This document shows, piece after piece, positions 33,883-42,901 of a stretch of DNA of 60,337 nt. Location: the NCBI GenBank assembly GCA_023391275.1, contig JAEWBE010000057.1, forward strand, positions 1-60,337, written 5' to 3'. The notes beneath the pieces were generated by a model. That model was given only the letters and a program-made list of their open reading frames with translations, had not been told where the DNA came from and made no database searches. This DNA comes from Bacillota bacterium. GTDB taxonomy: Bacteria; Bacillota; Clostridia; Oscillospirales; Acutalibacteraceae. Each line of letters starts with the position of its first letter. The stretch's first letter is position 1. Position numbers and translations under genes: made by a program.

Positions 33883-35106
33883 TTATAGATTATTAATCCA
33901 GCTGCCGTCAGGGACTCCGTCCGTTTCACACAGCTGATCCCACACCGCTCCGTACGGAAACGTCTTGATTTCTTCCAGCAGTGCCAGGCGTTTTGTCAGG
34001 TTCCCTTCCAGCTCCAGCTTCTTCAGCTGTTCTGTCGGTTCGAGCAATGCTTTCAACAAGGCTTTTCTTGCATCCCGGCCGCCGATAACGGTTGCCGCCA
34101 CACGGTTAATGCTGGCATCGAAAAAGTCAAGTCCGATATGAACTTTGTCAAGCGCATGGCAGCGAACAATCTCTTCCATAATACTCTGAAGCGCATCATC
34201 CACAATGATAACGTGATCACTGTCCCAGCGGACCGGCCTGCTCAAGTGAAGCATAAGCTCCTGATTGAACGCAATGTACGATGAGATTTTAGCCGAAACG
34301 TCCTCCGTAAGGTGGAAATGCCCCGCATCCATACAAACAATCGAATTCTTTCTGCTTAAAACGTAATTCGTGTAAAATTCATGGGAACCGACCACATAAC
34401 TTTCGCTGCCAATACCGAACAGTTTGCTCTCCAAAGAATCAATATTGTATTTTCTGTCGATTTTTTTCGCAAGAATCTGATCCAGGGAATCAGCGAGCCT
34501 TAACCTTGGCGCCAATTTGTCAACGGTAATATCTTTGGCGCCGTCCGGTATCCAATGATTGGTCACACAGGGAATGCCCAGCTCCCTGCCGAAGTACTCG
34601 CCGATGTCACGGCTGCGCTTGGCATGTTCAATCCAGAAATCCCGAACGCTCTTATCGCTGCTGGAAAGCGTGTACCCGGACTCCGCCATGGGATGAGAAA
34701 AATAGGTTGGATTAAAGTCCAAACCGATTTTACGCTTTTTCGCATAATCGACCCAACCGGAAAAGTGTTCCGGAAGAATCTGGTCACGGTCAATATTTTG
34801 ACCGTGATTGTCCAGATATACCGCATGTAAAGCTAATTTTGTGGAGCCGGGAATGGAATTCAGCGCCTGATCCAGATTATTTATGTATTCTTCTTTATTT
34901 CTCGGTTTTCCGGGCGCGTTTCCCGTTGCCGCGATTCCGCCGGACAGCTTCATATCAAAATTCTCAAATCCGGTCAAATCATCCAATTGCCAGCAGTGTA
35001 TTGAAATCGGAACACTCAGCGCAATTTTGATCGCCTCATCCGTATCGATTCCCGCCTGAGCATAATACTCCTTTGCCAGCTCATAGCTTTTATTTATGTT
35101 TTTCAC
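33883..35106 (-). CDS. rhaA: L-rhamnose isomerase family (RhaA)
   Basis: 407 residues, normal RhaA length. Family blocks: VPISIHCWQLDDLTGFE, LSGGIAATGNAPGKPRN, GLDFNPTYFSHPMAESGYTLS, WIPDGAKDI, KLFGIGSESYVVGSHEFY, MDAGHFHLTEDVSAKIS, RPVRWDSDHVI and GLDFFDASINRVAATVIG, with the metal-binding Glu, Asp and His residues in place. The usual GDD of the N-terminal block is LDD. RhaA enzymes isomerise L-rhamnose but also L-lyxose, L-mannose and D-allose. No rhamnulose-1-phosphate aldolase is present in the operon, while L-xylulose-phosphate enzymes are, so L-lyxose-like use is more likely here than rhamnose. Confidence 0.92.
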   Translation of the reverse strand: MKNINKSYELAKEYYAQAGIDTDEAIKIALSVPISIHCWQLDDLTGFENFDMKLSGGIAATGNAPGKPRNKEEYINNLDQALNSIPGSTKLALHAVYLDNHGQNIDRDQILPEHFSGWVDYAKKRKIGLDFNPTYFSHPMAESGYTLSSSDKSVRDFWIEHAKRSRDIGEYFGRELGIPCVTNHWIPDGAKDITVDKLAPRLRLADSLDQILAKKIDRKYNIDSLESKLFGIGSESYVVGSHEFYTNYVLSRKNSIVCMDAGHFHLTEDVSAKISSYIAFNQELMLHLSRPVRWDSDHVIIVDDALQSIMEEIVRCHALDKVHIGLDFFDASINRVAATVIGGRDARKALLKALLEPTEQLKKLELEGNLTKRLALLEEIKTFPYGAVWDQLCETDGVPDGSWINNL

Positions 35107-35148
35107 ATAAAAGCCTCCAATCTTATTTTCTGTGATTCCAGATTACAA

Positions 35149-35490
35149 TTAAACCATGACGGACATTAAAGCCAATTCTTTTTGTGATGTATCCACACGA
35201 GTATACTGTATCTTTATGGGAACATCGCAATCAATTTCGATCGCATAGGGAAGATCCCTGGGAATTGCTTCGCCCTGTTCACTTACTATTTTGTCCAAAC
35301 GAATATGATTGGTGCGCCTTGCACCGACGGCCGCGGAGAAACCCGACATCTCGGCCCGATCCTCAAATAATAAAGTTAACTTCACGTCGGCATCGGTGTC
35401 GCCGGGATTTAAGACGCAAACCGCTTCATGCGTCAGGGTGTTCCCATTACTGACGGAACCCAGGTAACAATCCGGAATATACCATTTCAT
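35149..35490 (-). CDS. ASRT-family protein (sensory-rhodopsin-transducer-like beta sandwich)
   Basis: 113 residues. Sequence WYIPDCYLGSVSNGNTLTHEAVCVLNPGD, then TLLFEDRAEMSGF, then RRTNHIRLDKI, then AIEIDCDVPIKIQYTRVDTSQ matches the Anabaena sensory rhodopsin transducer family (PF07100). Many members occur in bacteria without rhodopsin, within sugar operons, and probably bind carbohydrates. There is no rhodopsin gene here. The ATG at 35490 is preceded by AAGGTGA; the long open frame upstream overlaps the next gene and is not used. It lies 10 bp after the reductase stop. Confidence 0.78.
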   Translation of the reverse strand: MKWYIPDCYLGSVSNGNTLTHEAVCVLNPGDTDADVKLTLLFEDRAEMSGFSAAVGARRTNHIRLDKIVSEQGEAIPRDLPYAIEIDCDVPIKIQYTRVDTSQKELALMSVMV

Positions 35491-35500
35491 AGCAATCACC

Positions 35501-36868
35501 TTATATTTTCTTTGTTCCCAAAACGTATTTTTTATACAGCGGCAAATAAACTTCCTGGTCACGCACCACACAGCCGCTCTCGCAATGCCCTTTTTGAATA
35601 AGGTCATAGCACTTGTCGCACGCAAGGCAGCATTTGCTGCGATGCATCTGCCCGTCGTTGAGGATATCTTTTGCAAAATCCGGATAAGCGAACGCCTGGC
35701 GCCCAAAGCCCGCAAAGTCAAACCATCCCTGCTCGACGCCGCCCGCACCGACAGCGCCGCCGAACTGCTCAAACCAGGAGAAGCCGGTTGCTACGAATTT
35801 TCCGCCGGGTACGGCTTCCTTAATCGTTTTTGTCGCTTCCAGAAGATCATAGACACCCTTGTACGGATTAATCTCGGTGCCTTCATGTTCCGCTAAGCAT
35901 CCGCGGCCATAGGGCTGATACCTCGGCAGCATGGTTGATAAATTAATCAACTCAACGCCCTGGTCAACCAGCATCCTGCACAGTTTAATCGGCTCGCTCA
36001 AATCCGGAGCCATTACTCCATCCTCTTTGCGCATTCCCCAGCCGTACGGATACGGAATACAATCATATGCGTTTAAGCGAACGCAAATATCAATCTTGTC
36101 TCCGCACCGCTGCCGAATTCCCTTAATAATGTCAAACACCGCACGGGTACGATTTTCAAAGCTCCCGCCGTATTTCCCGGGACGGGTAAAAGCGGAAAGC
36201 AATTCACGCAGAATATACTCATGGCAGATTTTTACATCCACAGAGTCAAACCCGGCTTCGACCGCAAGTTCCGCACCATGAATAAAGCCTTCGACAATTT
36301 CTTCAATTTTTTCATCGGTCGCAATCGTAATTTTGCCGGCGCTTCCATCAATTGAATTATGAGCATCCATGTAGGGGTTTTCCGCAACGGCCAAAGGCGT
36401 TGATTCCCATTTTTTGTTGTTGCTTCTTCTGCCTGAATGCGTCAGCTGAATGACATTGTACGGTTTTCTGCCAAAATCATCGATGGCATACTGGTTTGAC
36501 TCATCAACGAGCCGCTTTATTTCAGATAAATTTTCTTCGCTGATTTTCATTTGCAGCGGATTGCAGCGGCCGTCTTCGGAAATGGCGATGGATTCATACC
36601 AGATGAGTCCCGCTCCACCCTTTGCATACCGCTTATAGCGTCTGAAAATCAAGTCGGACGGTTTGCCGTCCTCCGTTCCGTCAAAACCCTCGACAGGCTG
36701 AATGCACATTCTGTTGGGAACAATTTTTCCATTCACTTTAATCGGCTGTTTCAGCGCGTCCACGTTTGCAGAGGTGGGGAAAGGAGTGCCAGCGTCGCTC
36801 ATGATTTGTTTGAAATCATTGACGTCCTTCATTAATCCGAATTTAAAAGGTCTCAGTACTTTTTGCAT
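35501..36868 (-). CDS. Old-yellow-enzyme-type NADH:flavin oxidoreductase with C-terminal Cys cluster
   Basis: About 455 residues. FMN-binding TIM barrel: VPNRMCIQPVEGFDGT, GAGLIWYESIAIS, VIQLTHSGRRS, GFDSVDVKICHEYILRELLS and RPGKYGGSFENRTRAVFDII, which are OYE/2,4-dienoyl-CoA reductase signatures, with the substrate-site His-Ser of this class in LTHSGR. After the barrel, CCLACDKCYDLIQKGHCESGC supplies Cys ligands for an iron-sulfur cluster, as in the BaiC/enoate reductase group, but there is no following FAD/NAD domain. Substrate unknown. ATG 36868 preceded by AAAGGA is chosen; two upstream starts overlap it. Confidence 0.85.
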   Translation of the reverse strand: MQKVLRPFKFGLMKDVNDFKQIMSDAGTPFPTSANVDALKQPIKVNGKIVPNRMCIQPVEGFDGTEDGKPSDLIFRRYKRYAKGGAGLIWYESIAISEDGRCNPLQMKISEENLSEIKRLVDESNQYAIDDFGRKPYNVIQLTHSGRRSNNKKWESTPLAVAENPYMDAHNSIDGSAGKITIATDEKIEEIVEGFIHGAELAVEAGFDSVDVKICHEYILRELLSAFTRPGKYGGSFENRTRAVFDIIKGIRQRCGDKIDICVRLNAYDCIPYPYGWGMRKEDGVMAPDLSEPIKLCRMLVDQGVELINLSTMLPRYQPYGRGCLAEHEGTEINPYKGVYDLLEATKTIKEAVPGGKFVATGFSWFEQFGGAVGAGGVEQGWFDFAGFGRQAFAYPDFAKDILNDGQMHRSKCCLACDKCYDLIQKGHCESGCVVRDQEVYLPLYKKYVLGTKKI

Positions 36869-36941
36869 GTTATTCATCCTTTTCAAAAATTATAATAAAT
36901 AAACGGGCAGGAACTGTGCTGATCATCTTTATCGACAAATG

Positions 36942-37274
36942 TTACTGGGGAAAAGTAATGACGATAAAAGAGGCGTCCTTTTCCGTTTCATTCCTGATTT
37001 CGTGATATTCTCCCGCCGGGATGTACACCGCGTCATCTTTTTGAAGCTTTTTCAGAACTTCGTTGTTTTGCAGCACGGAGACTGTTCCGTCCAGCACATA
37101 GAAGATATGGGCATCCTGTGGATGCACTTCCTCTTTCATGCCCGCCCCTTTCGGGAAAGTGGTAACGTGCACGTCCATGTCACCGTCGCCTTTGAAAAGC
37201 GACCGGGAAAAAACAGATTCGTCATGCCCTGCGGGAATATACTTTTTTCCCTCATCTTTCGTCACAAATTTCAT
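36942..37274 (-). CDS. Cupin-domain protein
   Basis: 110 residues, single cupin: GDMDVHVTTFPKGAGMKEEVHPQDAHIFYVLDGTVSVL is motif 1 and DAVYIPAGEYHEIRNETE motif 2, with metal-binding His and Glu. It could be a small sugar-binding or isomerising enzyme; the substrate is not clear. The start overlaps the permease stop by 4 bp (ATGA), so an open frame that reaches back to 37370 is not used. A 73-bp gap separates it from the reductase gene. Confidence 0.82.
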   Translation of the reverse strand: MKFVTKDEGKKYIPAGHDESVFSRSLFKGDGDMDVHVTTFPKGAGMKEEVHPQDAHIFYVLDGTVSVLQNNEVLKKLQKDDAVYIPAGEYHEIRNETEKDASFIVITFPQ

Positions 37275-38263
37275 GCGCTTGCCTTCTTTCTGTTTGTTAC
37301 CCTCTGTTTCAGCATGATATCCGCCAAGACGGTAACAATAATCAGCAGCCCGATAATAGCGTCTCTCCATTCACTTGGAACGGAAAGCAGATTCAGGCAA
37401 TTTGTTACTACGGTGATAACAAGCGCCCCGATGACCGTGCCAAAGATACTGCCTTCGCCGCCTAAAGCACTGGTGCCCCCCATATAAACTGTTGCAAGAA
37501 CCGGCAGCAGGTATGCATTCCCAATATCGGACTGAACCGCATTCATTCTTGAAACAAACAGGATACCGGCCAGCGCGGAAAGTACGCCGCTTAATACGAA
37601 CGCCTTTACAATCACTGTCTTTGAATTAATTCCCGACATTACAGCCGCTTCCTGATTGGACCCGACAGAAAAACACATTCTACCGAAATTGGTCTTTTTC
37701 AGCAGCAGGGTGCCCAGAATGACAAAAATGATCATGATTACAATCGGCATCTGTAAAAAACCGAACAAGGTACCGTTCCCGATAAAGCGAAATGAATCTT
37801 CAAACCCATACAGCACGTATCCGTTCAAAATAACATATGCGAAGCCAAACACAGCCCACTGCAAGCCATAAGTAGCGACAAAAGACGGAATTCCCACATA
37901 TGCAATCATGTACCCGTTCAAAGCGCCCAGGAGGCCCCCGAGAAGGACTGCGGCCAAAATGGCAATGACGAACGGAACTCCCATACTTTTCATTAAAATC
38001 GCCGCAACAACCGCGCAAATCGTCATAACAGAGCTGGCGGAAAGATCCGGGCCGTTTGTAATGATTGCCACTGTCTGCCCGATGCCTAAAACAATCAAGA
38101 TACTTGCATTGGCAAGATTATTGCTGATATTTCTAAAGCTGATAAAAGATTTGTCAATAAAGATACCAAAGCATAAAATGACCAGCAATACCGCTAATCT
38201 GCTTATCATTGATACCTGCTGAACGGTCAGTCGTTTTCCTTTTTTATTTGACGCTTCATTCAT
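37271..38263 (-). CDS. Sugar ABC transporter permease (RbsC type), second copy
   Basis: 330 residues with about 9-10 hydrophobic helices of the ribose/xylose/galactose permease family: IVLGIGQTVAIITNGPDLSASSVMTI near the N-terminus, LGGLLGALNGYMIAYVGIPSFVATYGLQWAVFG (coupling region), NQEAAVMSGINSKTVIVKAFVLSG, and MGGTSALGGEGSIFGTVIGAL. It pairs with the first permease to form a heterodimer channel. The gene overlaps its upstream neighbour by 8 bp and the cupin by 4 bp. Confidence 0.93.
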   Translation of the reverse strand: MNEASNKKGKRLTVQQVSMISRLAVLLVILCFGIFIDKSFISFRNISNNLANASILIVLGIGQTVAIITNGPDLSASSVMTICAVVAAILMKSMGVPFVIAILAAVLLGGLLGALNGYMIAYVGIPSFVATYGLQWAVFGFAYVILNGYVLYGFEDSFRFIGNGTLFGFLQMPIVIMIIFVILGTLLLKKTNFGRMCFSVGSNQEAAVMSGINSKTVIVKAFVLSGVLSALAGILFVSRMNAVQSDIGNAYLLPVLATVYMGGTSALGGEGSIFGTVIGALVITVVTNCLNLLSVPSEWRDAIIGLLIIVTVLADIMLKQRVTNRKKASA

Positions 38264-39209
38264 GTACTAATCTCTCCCTTGCAGTAATGCTTACCTGGAA
38301 CACAATCGCCAATATAATAATTGTTCCAATAATGGCCGGCTGCCACATAGACGGAATTCTTATTACATTTAATCCACTGCGTATGACGGTCAGCAAAGCG
38401 ACACCCACAATCGTTCCCTTTACATCGCCTTTTCCAATGTCCAAACTCGTTCCGCCTAAGATTGCGGCTGCAATCGCTTCGAATTCCCACTGAGAGCCTA
38501 CCAGAGGATCGGCTACTTCAAGTCTGGCAACCAGTACAACAGACGCGAGTCCTGTTAAAAGCCCTGCAAAAGCATAAACAAACCATTTCCAGAATCTGGT
38601 GTTCACCCCGGATAACCGGGCGCCTTCAATATTGCCGCCGATTGCGAACAGGTAACGGCCGAGCCTTGTGTGGTCCTGAATGATAATTGCAAATATGTAA
38701 AGAACCGCGCAGCTGATTGCAGCCATGGGGACAACGTTATCAACCAGGTTGCCGAAAAACACGAACGACTCGTTTGCAACATGAACCCCTTCTTTATTTG
38801 TCAGCGCCAGCGCAAATCCATAAAATATTCCCTGCGTACCCAGCGTTACAATGAACGGTTCCATTTTACAAATAGAAATAAGGAATCCATTGATCGCCCC
38901 GCAAAGGAACCCAGTCAGGGTAGCAAGCAGCACGGCGATAATGATCGGCACACCGGCATTGATGGCCATTGCGACCGTTACTCCCGAAATAGTCAGGATT
39001 GCACCAAGGGACAGATCAAGCCCTCCGCTTATGATGACGAAGGTTGCCGCTGAAGCAACGACAAGCATGACAGAGCCCTGCTGTAACAAAATCAGGAAAT
39101 TTCTCACAGTAATATAGCGGCTGGACATCATGCCAAAAGCGGCAATCAGTATCAGAATAAACCAGATAACGGCGGGGATTCGCTTTAATGTCAATTCTAC
39201 TTTACGCAT
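38256..39209 (-). CDS. Sugar ABC transporter permease (RbsC type), first copy
   Basis: 317 residues, family as the neighbouring permease but clearly diverged: ATFVIISGGLDLSLGAILTISG, GFLCGAINGFLISICKMEPFIVTLGTQGI, NIEGARLSGVNTRFWKWFVYAFAG, ILGGTSLDIGKGDVKGTIVG. Two different permeases indicate a heteromeric importer. It overlaps the ATPase gene before it by 8 bp and the second permease by 8 bp, so translation is coupled. Confidence 0.93.
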   Translation of the reverse strand: MRKVELTLKRIPAVIWFILILIAAFGMMSSRYITVRNFLILLQQGSVMLVVASAATFVIISGGLDLSLGAILTISGVTVAMAINAGVPIIIAVLLATLTGFLCGAINGFLISICKMEPFIVTLGTQGIFYGFALALTNKEGVHVANESFVFFGNLVDNVVPMAAISCAVLYIFAIIIQDHTRLGRYLFAIGGNIEGARLSGVNTRFWKWFVYAFAGLLTGLASVVLVARLEVADPLVGSQWEFEAIAAAILGGTSLDIGKGDVKGTIVGVALLTVIRSGLNVIRIPSMWQPAIIGTIIILAIVFQVSITARERLVHE

Positions 39210-40725
39210 TTTTACGCTCCTCTTCTAAAGCGCCTTCCATGGCATAAGAAATAATCAATTCCTGCGTAGCCTCGCTTGCATTCAGCTCTTTTACAACTTT
39301 TCTGTCACGCATTACATAAATCCGATCGCTCATTCCGATAATTTCCGGAAGTTCGGACGATATCATCAAAATGGCTTTCCCCTGCTTAACGAGTTCATTC
39401 ATAAAGGAATAAACCTCTCCTTTTGCGCCCACATCGATTCCGCGGGTAGGCTCGTCAAAGATAATCACATCTGCTTTTGTGCAGAGCCATTTCGCCAATA
39501 CAACCTTTTGCTGATTTCCGCCGGACAGGTTTTGCGCCAGCTGATTGCTGGAAGGTGTAATAATATTCAGTTCTTTGATATATTCGTCTACAACCTTTTT
39601 TTCCACTTTCGAGTTGATCCAACTCTTTGGATTCAATTTTTCAAGGCTGGCCATAACAATATTCTGTGAGATGGAAAGAACCAGCGACAGTCCCTGCCTT
39701 TTTCTGTCCTCTGGAATCAGGGACAAGCCCTTCTCAATAACATCATGCGGGCTTTGTTTTTTGTCGACAACCTGCCCCAGAAGTGAGATGTCTCCTTTTT
39801 CGTAGGGATCCACATGAAAAATCGCTCTCGCCAGTTCTGTTCTGCCCGAGCCGACCAAACCGGCCAGACCGACAATTTCCCCCCGGTGCAGCTCCAGATT
39901 GATATCGCTCAGCCTTTCTTTCGATGAATATAAATGTTCCACTTTCAATGCCAATTCACCGGGCTGCTGATAATCCCTTTTATAAAGATTCGAGATTTCG
40001 CGGCCGACCATCAGTTTTACGATTTCCTGTATCGCAATATCCTTTACATCTTTTGTACAAATGTATTTCCCATCCCTGAGAATGGTAATCCGGTCACCGA
40101 TTTCGGAAATTTCCTGTAACCGGTGGGAAATATAGATGACTCCGATGCCACGCTGTGTCAATGTGCGGATCATCGCGAACAGCTGCTTGATCTCAACATC
40201 CGATAACGTAGCCGTCGGCTCATCCATGATCAGTATCTTCAGTTCATGAGTCAGGGCCTTCGCAACTTCGACCATCTGCTGCTGGGCAACGGGAATCGAG
40301 CTTGCCAGCGCGTGAGTGTCCACGCTCATCTTCATTTCGCCGAGCATCTTTTCCGCCTGTTTATGCATTTCTTTCTTGTCAACAAGCAGACCGTACGCTT
40401 TCGGCATGTTATCTATATAAATATTCTCGGCCACGCTCAAATACGGGATCAGATTAAACTCCTGATAGATAATGCCTATTCCTTTTTTCTTCGCTGCAAT
40501 CGGGTTGAAACGCGTTATTTGTTCACCATCGACAAACAATTCTCCTTCATCCGGAACATATGCCCCGGCCAGGATCTTCATAAGCGTTGATTTTCCTGCT
40601 CCGTTTTCACCCAATAATATATGTACCTCGCCGGGTTTCAAGGTAAAATTGATATCATCCAAAGCCTTTACGCCGGGAAAAGTCTTTGTGATATGTTTCA
40701 TTTCAAGTAAATAATCATTTGTCAT
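39202..40725 (-). CDS. Sugar ABC transporter ATP-binding protein (RbsA/MglA type)
   Basis: 507 residues with two fused ATPase domains. First domain: Walker A GENGAGKSTLMKILAGAY (about 39), signature-like region near 145 (PVAQQQMVEVAKALTHE), Walker B ILIMDEPTATLS. Second: GLVGSGRTELARAIF (degenerate Walker A, as in RbsA), LSGGNQQKVVLAKWL signature, VIIFDEPTRGIDVG. It powers import of a pentose or hexose. A gap of 516 bp separates it from the binding-protein gene, unusual for this transporter class. Confidence 0.95.
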   Translation of the reverse strand: MTNDYLLEMKHITKTFPGVKALDDINFTLKPGEVHILLGENGAGKSTLMKILAGAYVPDEGELFVDGEQITRFNPIAAKKKGIGIIYQEFNLIPYLSVAENIYIDNMPKAYGLLVDKKEMHKQAEKMLGEMKMSVDTHALASSIPVAQQQMVEVAKALTHELKILIMDEPTATLSDVEIKQLFAMIRTLTQRGIGVIYISHRLQEISEIGDRITILRDGKYICTKDVKDIAIQEIVKLMVGREISNLYKRDYQQPGELALKVEHLYSSKERLSDINLELHRGEIVGLAGLVGSGRTELARAIFHVDPYEKGDISLLGQVVDKKQSPHDVIEKGLSLIPEDRKRQGLSLVLSISQNIVMASLEKLNPKSWINSKVEKKVVDEYIKELNIITPSSNQLAQNLSGGNQQKVVLAKWLCTKADVIIFDEPTRGIDVGAKGEVYSFMNELVKQGKAILMISSELPEIIGMSDRIYVMRDRKVVKELNASEATQELIISYAMEGALEEERKNA

Positions 40726-41241
40726 AAGTTATTTATTCTCCTGTTTCATGGTAATCATAATGAAATATGATGTCCAACGTGTAGGTAATACCACTAAGTT
40801 ACATTATTAATGCCGAAAACATCTAACCTTGAATATTACTTGTTAAGTAGGTGTGAATTTCGACTCACGCAAAAATATAAGTCATAATAAAAAAGCACAT
40901 GAAAATTTTAAAGTTCTACGGTTCCGGGGTTTCATCCGGGAAGCGGGAGGCAGGTTCTGATTGACCGGAAAGTTAACCGTCTTCACTCCGGCGCCTTTCA
41001 AATTTGCAAGGAGCGGCGAAGCCTGCCGGAGTGAAGAATCATATGATTTGTTTAACAAGCCTGACACTTTCGTATCGGAGCAACAGATGAAAAGCAAAAT
41101 CATGACAAGGTTAACCTGATGCTTAATCCATTTTGTTCATTACAAAAGTTCTGAATTGCCTGAGATTTCACAACAAGCTGTAAACGAATAAGCTGACGAT
41201 TTTTATATGTAAAACTTTTTGATTTAAAAGATTTCGATAAA
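40726..41241 (-). other. 516-bp gap between ATPase and binding-protein genes, with a long hairpin
   Basis: No supported gene. A 12-bp perfect inverted repeat CTTCACTCCGGC (40981-40992) with GCCGGAGTGAAG (41025-41036) could fold in the transcript. The blocks TTGACCGGAAAG (40961-40972) and AGCCTGCCGGAGT (41020-41032) recur in the same order at 58160-58171 and 58254-58266. A short open frame at 40882-41103 looks non-coding. Possible roles are partial termination or mRNA processing that keeps binding protein in excess over the transporter. Confidence 0.55.
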
Positions 41242-42351
41242 TTACTGCTGCTTTTTCTTCAATGTATCCGGTCTTTCATCCATTGCCACCAGATTATCTT
41301 TCGTTACAATCGTAATGGGGCAGGTAATCAGCTTAGGCACTTCATCGCCGTTCAGGGCATGAATGGCCGCCACTACGCTTAAATATGCCTGCTGGTAAAC
41401 GCCCTGTGACACCGTAAAAATTTCGGACCCGTTATTAACCGCTTCATACTGTGGTTCCTGAACATCAAAGCCATTGATCAGAACCTGGTCTTTCTTACCG
41501 GCTGCAGCAACTGCCTCAACGGCTCCTTCCGCCTGATTTCCACCAACGGAAACGATTGCTTTCAATCCGTCTCCCCATTTGGTGATATAATCTTCCGAAA
41601 GTTTTCGTCCTTCATCGAACAGCCACTTGGTTACGCCTGATTCCACCTGAATATTCGGGAATTCTTTGTGGAAAGTATCAACACAGCCCTTTGTTCTCTC
41701 ATCGGAAGTTGACTGTCCCGGTACGCCTTCCATAACGAGGACTTTTCCCTGTCCGTTAAGCCTTTTCCCCATTTCCTTCGCAATCATAGTGCCGACTTCC
41801 GTATTGTCTACGCCGACATAGGTTACATAATCAACGTCTGACGGCCCCATTGTATTATCATAAATTACCGGAATTCCGGCATTATTCAGATCTTGGATCG
41901 GCCCCTTGACCGCTTCTGTATTTGCGGGGGCAAGAACAACCGCGTCTACACCGGTTGTAATTAAATCTTCCAGAATTCTTTTTTGCTCTTCAACATTGTC
42001 CGCTTTGCTCGGTGAATAATCCAAAATTTTAACGCCAAGGTCGGCTCCGGCCTTTTTTGCCGCTATAATGTGCGATTCCCATACCGGAATTGCCGCGCTC
42101 TTGGTAACAACGGCAATGGTGTATTCCTTCTTCGGCGTTACTTTATAGCCAAAATTTTCGGCGGTGACACTGCCGTCAGTACCCTTCATTGTAATCTTCG
42201 TTGATCCTGCCGCCGCTGCGCTTGAAGCTTGAGCCGCTGCAGAACCGGTTTGCGCCGGTGCCGCCGTTGTCGGGCTGCTGTTGCTTCCACAAGCAACCAT
42301 AGACAAAATCATAGCAGTTGCCATTAGCATACAAATAATTTTTCTTTTCAT
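41242..42351 (-). CDS. Sugar-binding lipoprotein of the ABC importer (RbsB-like)
   Basis: 369 residues. Signal MKRKIICMLMATAMILSMVAC with lipobox Cys, then a low-complexity Ser/Ala/Thr linker and a periplasmic-binding domain (Peripla_BP_4): YTIAVVTKSAAIPVWESHI, DAVVLAPANTEAVKGPIQDL, GIPVIYDNTMG, VLVMEGVPGQSTSDERTKG, INGFDVQEPQYEAV. This fold binds monosaccharides such as ribose, xylose or allose. It is the first gene of the operon, with promoter and operator just upstream and GAGGAGT 8-9 bases before the ATG. The protein should set importer specificity. Confidence 0.93.
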   Translation of the reverse strand: MKRKIICMLMATAMILSMVACGSNSSPTTAAPAQTGSAAAQASSAAAAGSTKITMKGTDGSVTAENFGYKVTPKKEYTIAVVTKSAAIPVWESHIIAAKKAGADLGVKILDYSPSKADNVEEQKRILEDLITTGVDAVVLAPANTEAVKGPIQDLNNAGIPVIYDNTMGPSDVDYVTYVGVDNTEVGTMIAKEMGKRLNGQGKVLVMEGVPGQSTSDERTKGCVDTFHKEFPNIQVESGVTKWLFDEGRKLSEDYITKWGDGLKAIVSVGGNQAEGAVEAVAAAGKKDQVLINGFDVQEPQYEAVNNGSEIFTVSQGVYQQAYLSVVAAIHALNGDEVPKLITCPITIVTKDNLVAMDERPDTLKKKQQ

Positions 42352-42497
42352 TACAATAACTCCTCTTTTTTATTTTTTCGTGATACCGGGAATACCGAAA
42401 CAGCTTACCTCCTCATTTGTTTTTTGAATGACTTTTGTAGGAAACAACAATATGGATTGGGGTTGACGTATGTACCATGTTGATTGATGCACATTGG

Positions 42498-42541
42498 TTG
42501 TTCAACAAGTAGATGCTAACATTTTCCTTCGGATTTGTCAA
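42498..42541 (-). promoter_or_regulatory. Promoter and palindromic operator of the sugar operon
   Basis: Minus strand TTGACA (42541-42536), 17-bp spacer, TAGCAT (42518-42513). Five bases further downstream lies the perfect 11-bp palindrome TTGTTGAACAA (42508-42498), which covers the predicted transcription start near 42506. A repressor bound here would block initiation. The rest of 42352-42901 shows no supported gene. Confidence 0.7.
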
Positions 42542-42901
42542 TTGTATATATTTACAGTTTTATTGCGCAATTTTTTATACGATAATCATAAAGTCTTTCT
42601 TGGCTGCATTCTAAAACATTCACAGCCGCGAAAATTGTCGTGAAAAAAGCCCCGGAAAACCGATTAAAAATCATGAGGAAACAGGCCTGTTCCGAAAGAC
42701 TTGACCCCCATGGCTGAAGTCCTTTTGTTTTTACAGCGTTCATGTTATACTGAACGCGGATGATTGATGGCATCCTGAAAAGTTTTCTGATGTTAAGTTC
42801 AGTTGACAAAGTTCCATCTTTCTTTGGTGGATGAGTGGACTTATTTCAAGTAGAATAATATTACTATCTGGATTAAAGCGGGAAGAAAGGCCGGTGAGCT
42901 T

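Noticed and set aside
35491..35772. N-terminal extension of the ASRT-family gene
   Set aside because: It overlaps the reductase gene in another frame; family homology begins at the ATG at 35490, which has its own ribosome site.
40882..41103. A 73-codon open frame in the gap of the sugar operon
   Set aside because: No ribosome site, unnatural composition, and it lies over a 12-bp inverted repeat shared in part with another intergenic gap.
42552..42809. An 85-codon open frame upstream of the sugar operon promoter
   Set aside because: No plausible ribosome site or family resemblance; the region is intergenic control DNA.
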